Source: a virus. Taken from it: a stretch of 64,000 nucleotides of DNA. The notes beneath the pieces are model-generated. The model was not told where the DNA came from. It was given only the letters and a program-made list of their open reading frames with translations, and made no database searches. Shown in pieces: positions 22,112 through 29,456 of the stretch. The position numbers were made by a program, and so were the translations under genes. Every line of letters starts with the position of its first letter. Positions within the stretch are counted from its first letter, which is position 1. The stretch covers positions 1 through 64,000 of the IMG/VR virus record IMGVR_UViG_3300005336_000001, one strand, 5' to 3'.

Positions 22112-24528
22112 TGGACTACAATGGCCCTCTTTCTTACAATACCGATAACCTTGGGCAGACACCTGCTCAGGTTAAGGCCACTATGGATTATGCCAAGGCT
22201 CTGATGACTGGTTCCGGTCAACAGCCGGTCAAGCATTGGACACAGGGTCTTAGCAACGTCGTTAATGCACTTGTTGGTGGTGATCTTGACTATCGTGCAG
22301 CTCTTGCCGAGAAGCATGGCATTCAAGATTTTGCTTCCAAGCAAAAGACCGACATTCCAGCACAGAACTATCCAGTTGCCCCCGTGGGCACAGCGGCACC
22401 GCCGCCTTTCCCCGCTCCACTTCCGGGTCAAACGTCTTTTAGTGAGGGCACCGCCTTTGACAGCCCTAAAACTGCGGACGCTTCACTCCCACGTGGAATT
22501 CGCAACAACAATCCATTGAACATTGAGGCTGGAGACTTTACCAAAAGTCAGCCGGGTTTCACTGGTTCTGATGGTCGTTTTGCCAAGTTTGAAAAGCCTG
22601 AACAGGGCGTGGCAGCGGCCAATGCCCTTCTTGACAGCTATGAGAAGCGCGGATTGAATACTGTCGCTGGCATTGTTGGTCGTTGGGCTCCTGCCTCAGA
22701 TGGCAATAATGTTTCTGCCTACGCCGCTAATGTAGCGAAGCAATTGGGTGTCGATCCTGACCAGCCATTGCCACCAGAGATGCGATCAAAATTGATTGCA
22801 GCCATGGGGCAGCATGAGAATGGTCGTCCCATCCAAGTGGCGGGGGCGGTAGCCCCATCGGCTGCTCCGATTGCTTTTGCTGGCCCTGACAACGTGAGCA
22901 ACATCCCGGCTGTGCAAGCAATGTCGTCCGCCTTGCGTGGTGGCCCATCTGATGCTGGTGGACCGGGCGTGCAGGTTGCCGGTGGAAAAGCCGTACCGCC
23001 TGCCTCAATCAATCTTCAGCGCCCTGATCCGCAAGCCGGTACAACACTGATCAATCCTGCCTTGATTAAGCCGCAGCCGGGCTACACTCCTTCGCAGCTT
23101 CAAGCTGTGATGGAGCATCCTTTTGCCTCACCCGAACAACGGGAGGCAGCGCACCAAATGATGTTACGCCGTGGTCAAACAATTGAGATGCGTTCACCAA
23201 CTGGTGTGGGCACTGTCATGGTTGATCCCAATGATCCGCGTGTGCAGCAATACATTGCGCCAGAACCACATTGGGGAACAAAGAAGGTCAGCTCGGAAGG
23301 TATTGAACAGCCGACGGCGACCACTTTTGATGCACAGGGCAGACCAATAGTGGTTGCTCCACCTTCTGCTGTAAACGGAAGCTTCCACCCAGTTAATGGC
23401 CCGCGTAGCGAAGCGGCCCCTGTCGCGCCCGCTGGGGCGGTTTTGCCTTCAAACGGCACACCGGGCACTCCTGCGGCTGAAAACGCACCAGTGAGCCCGA
23501 CAGGGGCACCTGAAATGCCTGTTAAGGTAGTCTCTACTGATCCAGCGGCGGGTGTGGCTGCGACTGTTGGCAGACCTACGGTTCCGGCTGTGCCAAGCCC
23601 TGTCAGCCCATTGGCACAAGCCATGCGAACTGCCCCTCCCGGCATCAGTCAAGAGGACTTTGACACCATTCAAGGCATGCGCAAGGCAAAGAACGATGCT
23701 GAAGCTGCGCAACATCAAATTATCAACAATATGGATGTTGATAAGGACGCACAGCAAAAGACGGCTGAGTTTGCCATTAAGAAGTATGACACGTTGAGTA
23801 CACAAGCGGCGGCTGCGCGCAAGCAGATGCCGAATCTTGATTACGCCAGTGCGTTGATGAACGATCCAAAGTTCTACTCTGGTTTTGCCGCCAACGAAGT
23901 CACGGCTATCAAAAAAGTCATGGCAGCGTTCCCCGGTATGTTTGGGGCTGATGCTGCTACAGGCGCTGCACCAAATGAAGTCTTCAACAAGGTGATTTCG
24001 GGTAGCATCCTTGACAACATGAAAACCGCTCTTGGCGGTTTGGGTCAGGTGCGTCTTGCTGAAATTGATCTGCTGAAACAGGCCAATGCGAGCAGTCAGA
24101 ATACTCCTGCTTCCAACAGAGCACTTCTTGAACTTGCAAAACGCTCAGTTAATAGTGTGGATCATCTTGATGATCTTGGGCAGCAATACTTCTCAGGTGC
24201 TGAGGTCACGGACCCAGTGGATGGCAAAGTGTTGCTTCCTGCCAACCTTGACAAGTCAGGTGAGATTGCCCCACGGCGCGGCCTTGACGTGGGCTTTGAC
24301 AAACTGGCTCGCAAATTCACCCTTGAGCATCCAACGCTGACCAAGGATGAAATTGCTAGATATCAAACCATCTTTAAAACTGGCATTGACCCTAATGCAC
24401 CGACTACCCCAACTCCGGCTGCATCGGGGGGTGCCCCTGCGAAGGGCACTATTCAGGATTTCAGTGACGGCAAAGGCGGCACGGTCAAAGGCCAGTGGGA
24501 TGGAACTAAGTGGGGTCCGGTAAAATAA
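22111..24528 (+). CDS. Virion-associated peptidoglycan-degrading ejection protein
   Basis: An 805-residue protein. Residues about 128-235 begin G-I-R-N-N-N-P-L-N-I and continue with G-F-T-G-S-D-G-R-F-A-K-F, then G-L-N-T-V-A-G-I-V-G-R-W-A-P, the pattern of a phage structural lytic domain. The centre (about 240-510) is Pro/Ala/Gly-rich linker, about 515-770 is helical, and the end repeats small G-K-G-G-T-V-K-G-Q-W-D-G-x-K-W units. Inferred to cut the cell wall during DNA entry. It overlaps the preceding gene by one base. Confidence 0.75.
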   Translation: MDYNGPLSYNTDNLGQTPAQVKATMDYAKALMTGSGQQPVKHWTQGLSNVVNALVGGDLDYRAALAEKHGIQDFASKQKTDIPAQNYPVAPVGTAAPPPFPAPLPGQTSFSEGTAFDSPKTADASLPRGIRNNNPLNIEAGDFTKSQPGFTGSDGRFAKFEKPEQGVAAANALLDSYEKRGLNTVAGIVGRWAPASDGNNVSAYAANVAKQLGVDPDQPLPPEMRSKLIAAMGQHENGRPIQVAGAVAPSAAPIAFAGPDNVSNIPAVQAMSSALRGGPSDAGGPGVQVAGGKAVPPASINLQRPDPQAGTTLINPALIKPQPGYTPSQLQAVMEHPFASPEQREAAHQMMLRRGQTIEMRSPTGVGTVMVDPNDPRVQQYIAPEPHWGTKKVSSEGIEQPTATTFDAQGRPIVVAPPSAVNGSFHPVNGPRSEAAPVAPAGAVLPSNGTPGTPAAENAPVSPTGAPEMPVKVVSTDPAAGVAATVGRPTVPAVPSPVSPLAQAMRTAPPGISQEDFDTIQGMRKAKNDAEAAQHQIINNMDVDKDAQQKTAEFAIKKYDTLSTQAAAARKQMPNLDYASALMNDPKFYSGFAANEVTAIKKVMAAFPGMFGADAATGAAPNEVFNKVISGSILDNMKTALGGLGQVRLAEIDLLKQANASSQNTPASNRALLELAKRSVNSVDHLDDLGQQYFSGAEVTDPVDGKVLLPANLDKSGEIAPRRGLDVGFDKLARKFTLEHPTLTKDEIARYQTIFKTGIDPNAPTTPTPAASGGAPAKGTIQDFSDGKGGTVKGQWDGTKWGPVK

Positions 24529-24529
24529 G

Positions 24530-26251
24530 ATGGCGGAAATTGCACCATGGCTAATTCCTGAAACTGAACAGCCCCCGGCTGATAGCAATATTGCGCCTTG
24601 GCTTCAGTCAGAGGAAAAGCCCGGCATCGCCAAGGATATTGCCAAGACAGCAGCTCCTTCGGTGTTGCGAGGCAGCCTTGCCTTGATTTCCACTCCTCGC
24701 ACTATCAGTGATATGACCGGGGCTGGTATCAATTGGCTTGCCAACAAGATTGCACCACAAGCTGTTGCTGATGTCGCTAACAAATTCCATGAATGGGATG
24801 GTGGCGAGACAGGCAAATTGTTGAACAATGCTTTCCCACCCTATGAAAAGATGAAAGGTGATGTTGAAAAGGACATCACTGGGCCATTGTATGAGGCAAA
24901 GACCACTCCCGGCAAAGTTGTCCAAACGGGTTTGGAAGTGGCACCGTCATTGTTGGCTGGTGGTGAAGGAGCTCTCCCCACGTTAGTTAAAGCTCTCGGC
25001 GCTGGTGTAGGTTCAGAAGGGGCTGGGACGGCTGCCCATGCAGTTTCTGATTATCTGCCTACATGGGCCGAACCTGTGGCACGTGGCGTTGGCGGTCTTT
25101 TGGGTGGCACCTTTGGGCCTTCTACAGCCCGTCGTGCTGTTACACCATTGCCCATGAGTGCCGAGCAAGAGGCTACTGTGGCAGCCTTGAAAGCTGAACA
25201 TCCTGATCTGATCAATGCTTCTACGGCAGGCCAATTGACTAACAGTCCCCGTTTGATGAATTTGGAAAGCCGTACTTCGGTTGGCCGTGATGCTGCAAAA
25301 AACCAAAATGAAGCATTCACTGAAGGCACTATGAAAAAGATGGGTGTCGACGGTTTGGCTACTCCTGAAAACATCGCCAAAGGCAATCAAATCGGTAAGG
25401 ATATTGGTGATATCCGTCGTAGCAATGCTATTAACTCAACTGAATTTCCACGGCTCAATACTGAGATCAGTCAGATTGTGCGGAAACATACTGGCACTGT
25501 TGGCAAGGAGGATGCCAAGACTATTGCTGACATTCAAAAGGAAATTAAACTGGGGGCAGCCAATAACCCAACAGTAATGTCCATGCCGGGTGCACGGTAT
25601 GATTACTTGCGTCAGAAGCTTCAGACAGCCATTGATGGGTCCGGAACCGGCACTGAGAATAAGGCCATGAGCGGTATCCGCTCAAAGCTTGATGAAGCGT
25701 TTCATAGATCAATTCCGGCTGAAGAGTCAGCTCGTTTGAAGGAGCTGGAAAAACAATACGTCAATTACAACGTCATCAAGAACCTTCCTAAGGAAAGTGG
25801 TGATGTTATCACACCCAAGGAACTACGCTCTGGCATGAAGCGACAGGATGTCAACACCAACAAGGGTGATCTGGCACCGTGGGCTAACAATGCTGAGAAG
25901 GTTATGGTGGAACACGCACCAACACCTGATAAATCAAAAGTTCCACCATTGGTCGACCTTGGCTTGGCGAGCTTGTCCGGCTTGTTGCATGGTGGTGCTG
26001 CACACCACTATGGCGGCGGAGCGGCTGGTATTATGGGCCTTGGTGAAGGTTCAGTTCTAGGCCATCTTCTTGCTCCTTCAGTTTATCATGGAATAGCGGA
26101 TGTAGGGGCACACGCTGTTTCCAATAAAGCTTCCCAAGCTTACTTGAAGAATCAACTGTTGATGCCCGGTAAAGCATCAACGGCTGATTTGAAGACGCTT
26201 GTTAAACTCCTTGGTTCTCCTGAAGGGCAAGCTGCGTTGCCGTCGCAGTAA
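24530..26251 (+). CDS. Putative internal virion / ejection protein
   Basis: A 573-residue protein. It opens with two I-A-P-W-L motifs about 18 residues apart. It has Gly/Ala-rich amphipathic segments around residues 130-200 and 480-540 that could insert in membranes, and a helical middle. It follows the lytic ejection protein, as expected for a DNA-injection set. Its last 75 nt are antisense to a small minus-strand gene. Confidence 0.65.
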   Translation: MAEIAPWLIPETEQPPADSNIAPWLQSEEKPGIAKDIAKTAAPSVLRGSLALISTPRTISDMTGAGINWLANKIAPQAVADVANKFHEWDGGETGKLLNNAFPPYEKMKGDVEKDITGPLYEAKTTPGKVVQTGLEVAPSLLAGGEGALPTLVKALGAGVGSEGAGTAAHAVSDYLPTWAEPVARGVGGLLGGTFGPSTARRAVTPLPMSAEQEATVAALKAEHPDLINASTAGQLTNSPRLMNLESRTSVGRDAAKNQNEAFTEGTMKKMGVDGLATPENIAKGNQIGKDIGDIRRSNAINSTEFPRLNTEISQIVRKHTGTVGKEDAKTIADIQKEIKLGAANNPTVMSMPGARYDYLRQKLQTAIDGSGTGTENKAMSGIRSKLDEAFHRSIPAEESARLKELEKQYVNYNVIKNLPKESGDVITPKELRSGMKRQDVNTNKGDLAPWANNAEKVMVEHAPTPDKSKVPPLVDLGLASLSGLLHGGAAHHYGGGAAGIMGLGEGSVLGHLLAPSVYHGIADVGAHAVSNKASQAYLKNQLLMPGKASTADLKTLVKLLGSPEGQAALPSQ

Positions 26252-26413
26252 GTTACGTGTAAAGTCAATCGACTTGGATAGTATCCACGTTACCGCGTAA
26301 GTGATCAGAACTGCTTCCAACATAACAGCTCCAATCTGAGCCCTAGGTGTTATGTCGGTGACATAGTAGTAAGTGACGGTTGAGAAGACCGTTATTTGTA
26401 AAGCGTACCACAT
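26177..26413 (-). CDS. Antisense small membrane protein
   Basis: A 78-residue protein on the opposite strand inside the late operon. The ATG at 26413 is preceded by AAAGGAG with nine nt spacing, a strong initiation signal. It has two hydrophobic helices, about residues 3-20 and 26-46, and then a very basic tail (L-L-R-R-Q-R-S), giving a sensible topology. It fills the otherwise empty gap 26252-26443 and overlaps the end of the ejection gene. Function unknown. Confidence 0.6.
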   Translation of the reverse strand: MWYALQITVFSTVTYYYVTDITPRAQIGAVMLEAVLITYAVTWILSKSIDFTRNLLRRQRSLPFRRTKEFNKRLQISR

Positions 26414-26443
26414 AGCGTTTTACTCCTTTTTGTAGGACTACTA

Positions 26444-27328
26444 ATGCCAAGAAATGCAACAGGCACGTACTCTCTTCCAGAGGCTCCGTTCGTAGCCGGT
26501 ACTGTCATTTCTTCGGCAGCGGTTAACGACAACTTTAGTGACATTGCGGCAGCTTTGACCGGATCGCTTTCTCGCGGCGGCCAAGGTGGTATGACGGGAC
26601 AGTTCAAAGCCCTTGATGGCTCTGCCAGTGTTCCTTCCATTTCCTTCAATAATGATGGTGGGACTGGTCTTTACAGGCCAGCAGATCATTCAATTGCTGT
26701 TGTTGTTGACGGCACTGTATCGGCTCTTTTTACCCCTACTGGGATAACTGGAGTTTCGTCAGCGGTTTTCCAACCGGGCATGGTGATTGATTATTGTGTT
26801 GACACAGTTCCTTCGGCTTTTTGGCTTTTTTGCTATGGTCAAGCTGTAAGCAGAACTACTTACGCCGCATTATTTGCCAAAATTAACACCAAGTTTGGAT
26901 CAGGTGACGGAACTACAACTTTCAACATGCCTGATCTTCGCGGGCGTACTGTGTTTGGTGCCGATGCCATGGGAGGTGTGGCTGCCGGGCGTCTGACCAC
27001 ACCATTCTATGGCTCTGACCCAACCATTACGGGCCATGTCGGGGGCAATCAGAGTTTTACGATCACCACACCAAATCTTCCTGCTTATACTCCGAGCGGT
27101 TTGATTAACAATGGTGCGATTTCCATAAGTCAGAATGCAAACAATGTTAATGGTTCCGCCAGCACTGGTGGCGGCGCGTTCGCTGTTCCGTCACCATCAG
27201 CAGCGTCGATCTCTGCATCACAGGCTGCTTCGACTTTCACAGGAACTGCACAAGGCGGTTCATCCACTGCTTTCGCTTTGATTAACCCATCCATGATCCT
27301 TAACAAAATGATCTTCACAGGGAGTTAA
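26444..27328 (+). CDS. Tail fibre protein with tail-collar domain
   Basis: A 294-residue protein. Residues about 105-175 are a phage tail-collar domain (P-S-A-F-W-L-F-C-Y-G-Q-A-V-S-R, then Y-A-A-L-F-A-K-I-N-T-K-F-G-S-G-D-G, then F-N-M-P-D-L-R-G-R). The N-terminus S-A-A-V-N-D-N-F-S-D-I-A-A-A-L is a typical fibre attachment segment, and the C-terminus is Ser/Ala-rich. It probably joins the fibre to the tail. Confidence 0.85.
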   Translation: MPRNATGTYSLPEAPFVAGTVISSAAVNDNFSDIAAALTGSLSRGGQGGMTGQFKALDGSASVPSISFNNDGGTGLYRPADHSIAVVVDGTVSALFTPTGITGVSSAVFQPGMVIDYCVDTVPSAFWLFCYGQAVSRTTYAALFAKINTKFGSGDGTTTFNMPDLRGRTVFGADAMGGVAAGRLTTPFYGSDPTITGHVGGNQSFTITTPNLPAYTPSGLINNGAISISQNANNVNGSASTGGGAFAVPSPSAASISASQAASTFTGTAQGGSSTAFALINPSMILNKMIFTGS

Positions 27329-27330
27329 GG

Positions 27331-27759
27331 ATGCCGTTCAACTCTTCAGGCGTATACACCCCTCCCGCTGGAGCTACCACCGCAGCTCCCGGCGACGTTA
27401 TTCGGTCAGCAATTTGGAATGCAATTTTCACAGATATTTCTGCGGCATTGACTTTATTAGGGGAACAGCTCTATGGGACGTCAAATGTTATTGCTACGCC
27501 ATATGTTCCAATTACTACCGATTCCTTCCTTGAAGTAAATTTTGCTGGTGCGGTGACGATCAATTTGCCCACTGGCGTGTCACGTAATGGATATCCGCTC
27601 AGGATAAAAGATGTCTCAGGGGCAGCAAACACAAACAATATCACCATCGTCCCAAACGGTGCAGAGACAATTGATGGTTTGGCGTCGATAGTCATATCTG
27701 ACTCTTACGGCGGATACAGCTTAATTCCTAAATCGACAGGATGGATGATCAGCCCATGA
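27331..27759 (+). CDS. Short fibre-like protein
   Basis: A 142-residue protein. Its start, P-F-N-S-S-G-V-Y-T-P-P-A-G-A, and the V-I-R-S-A-I-W-N-A-I-F-T-D-I-S-A-A-L segment resemble the N-terminus of the preceding tail-collar protein. The rest is beta-rich with N-G-A-E-T-I-D-G and ends in the S-T-G-W-M-I-S-P motif common at fibre ends. Inferred to be a short tail fibre or fibre adaptor. Confidence 0.65.
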   Translation: MPFNSSGVYTPPAGATTAAPGDVIRSAIWNAIFTDISAALTLLGEQLYGTSNVIATPYVPITTDSFLEVNFAGAVTINLPTGVSRNGYPLRIKDVSGAANTNNITIVPNGAETIDGLASIVISDSYGGYSLIPKSTGWMISP

Positions 27760-29456
27760 CACGTTTATTCAAGTTTTTGGTCGCTGCATTTTTGCTGCTT
27801 CCTATATCTGCTTTGGCGCAGAGTGGCGGGCAACTTCAACCGGGGCAGGTCTTGGGTAATTCCACCGCCTCGCCTAAACCAGCGGCAGGTGCCTCCCTTG
27901 CGGCCATGTTTGCGCAAGGATTTTGCAATACACAAGGAGCCATCTTAACACGTAATGCCTCCACTTGGGTTTGTCTTAACCCCGGCACTGTGAGCCTTCC
28001 ACTTCTGTCAGGTGGTGCAGGTGGGAACGTTGCTTATAGTCAGGTGCCTAATGCTGGCATCCTTAATCCATCAACAACGGTTAATGGTGTTACCTGCACC
28101 CTTGGTTCTACCTGCACCATTACCGCATCGGCAGGCACCATCACCGTTGGCGTGACTACTGTCGCTGGTGGTCCGGGTCTTCTTTATAATACCACAAGCG
28201 GTGGAACACTTACTGCTGTTACTCTTTCCAATAATGGTGTGCTGGTCACCAATGGTTCCGGTGTGCCGTCTGTGTCCACCACTTTGCCGTCTGGTTTGTC
28301 TATCCCAGCTCCAACCATTACTGGAGCGCTCACGTATGGGGGTGTGGCTCTAAGTGCTGCTGTCACTGGCACCGGTTCCATGGTCCTGTCAGTTAGCCCA
28401 ACCATTACTGGCACTCTTAGCTCGGCCATTCACACAATTACTTCCAATTCCGCTTCTGCCCTTGCGGTTGGATTGAACGGTGCTACCAATCCAGCATTCA
28501 ATGTGGACGATTCTACAGCTTCGTCTGCTACTGGTATCTCTATCAAGTCTTTTGCGGCTGGTGGTGGCGTTAGCATCTCAGCTATTTCCTCGGGTACAAA
28601 TGAGGGATTGGCGATCAACGCTAAAGGTAGTGGTGTTATCAGTATCGGCAATGTGTCGACCGGCTCTGTCAATATCACGCCACAGATTAATTCTGCCAAC
28701 CATGTAATTACGTCCGCATCGTTTAATTCATTCACGGTTGGTTTAAATGGTGTTACCAATCCAGCATTCAATGTGGACGATTCTACAGCTTCTTCTGTTA
28801 CGGGAGTTAGTATAAAATCGGCGGCGGCTGGTGGTGGCGTCGCTTTGTCGACTACATCTTCTGGCACGAATGAAGCGCTCCTTATTAGCGCTAAAGGTAC
28901 CGGCGGCATCACTATTGGGAATACATCAACAGGCACCGTTACGATCAACCCAGCGGTTTCACTTACATCGACGGTTAACGGCCTGACTGTAGTTCCTACT
29001 GGCGGCGGCGCTTCATTGCAGGTGAATAGTGGTGTCTCCTTTGTGGTCACCAACAATATTACGCTGTCAGGAACGAATGGAACGACGTGGACTGGGCCGT
29101 CTTCGAATGCGAATCTGGCTGCGCTTAACATCGCCAGCCAGACGATAACTGGTGGTGCTGGTGTTACATCTCAATCATTATCCACTGGGTCTATTACAGC
29201 AGACTGCACGACACGGCCACTTCAGACGATAACTGGCGCACAAGTGGCGTGGTCCATTACTGCACCCTCCACGGATGGAAGTTGCATCATCAAGCTGACA
29301 AATGCTGCATCCAGTGCAGTTGCCCCAACATTCTCCGGTTTTACAGTCGGCAGCAATACAGGTGACCCACTGACGTCTGTAAATTCGTCTGCTTTCATGA
29401 TTTGGATCGCACGTGTTGGTGGCACATCCACTTATTCAGTAAAGGCCCTTCAATGA
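27756..29456 (+). CDS. Putative fibre/adhesin with Sec signal peptide and 90-residue repeats
   Basis: A 566-residue protein from ATG 27756 (ATGA overlap). M-T-R-L-F-K-F, a hydrophobic core and A-L-A-Q look like a Sec signal peptide with cleavage near residue 22. The mature part is Ser/Thr/Gly-rich beta sequence. Two ~90-residue units begin N-P-A-F-N-V-D-D-S-T-A-S-S and contain A-A-G-G-G-V and S-S-G-T-N-E. Probably trimeric fibre-like; whether it is on the virion or secreted is unclear. Confidence 0.6.
   Translation: MTRLFKFLVAAFLLLPISALAQSGGQLQPGQVLGNSTASPKPAAGASLAAMFAQGFCNTQGAILTRNASTWVCLNPGTVSLPLLSGGAGGNVAYSQVPNAGILNPSTTVNGVTCTLGSTCTITASAGTITVGVTTVAGGPGLLYNTTSGGTLTAVTLSNNGVLVTNGSGVPSVSTTLPSGLSIPAPTITGALTYGGVALSAAVTGTGSMVLSVSPTITGTLSSAIHTITSNSASALAVGLNGATNPAFNVDDSTASSATGISIKSFAAGGGVSISAISSGTNEGLAINAKGSGVISIGNVSTGSVNITPQINSANHVITSASFNSFTVGLNGVTNPAFNVDDSTASSVTGVSIKSAAAGGGVALSTTSSGTNEALLISAKGTGGITIGNTSTGTVTINPAVSLTSTVNGLTVVPTGGGASLQVNSGVSFVVTNNITLSGTNGTTWTGPSSNANLAALNIASQTITGGAGVTSQSLSTGSITADCTTRPLQTITGAQVAWSITAPSTDGSCIIKLTNAASSAVAPTFSGFTVGSNTGDPLTSVNSSAFMIWIARVGGTSTYSVKALQ
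28485..28522. repeat. 38-bp direct repeat, copy 1
   Basis: Identical to 28755-28792. The two copies are 270 bp (90 codons) apart within the fibre/adhesin gene and mark an internal duplication of a repeat unit. Confidence 0.9.
28755..28792. repeat. 38-bp direct repeat, copy 2
   Basis: Second copy of the repeat at 28485-28522. The flanking codons have diverged while this core stayed identical, which suggests recent recombination or conversion between units. Confidence 0.9.

Noticed and set aside
28430-29131. 233-residue minus-strand frame inside the fibre gene
   Set aside because: It is antisense of a repetitive Ser/Thr/Gly-coding region with no initiation signal, and its Pro/Val-rich sequence is typical of a shadow frame.
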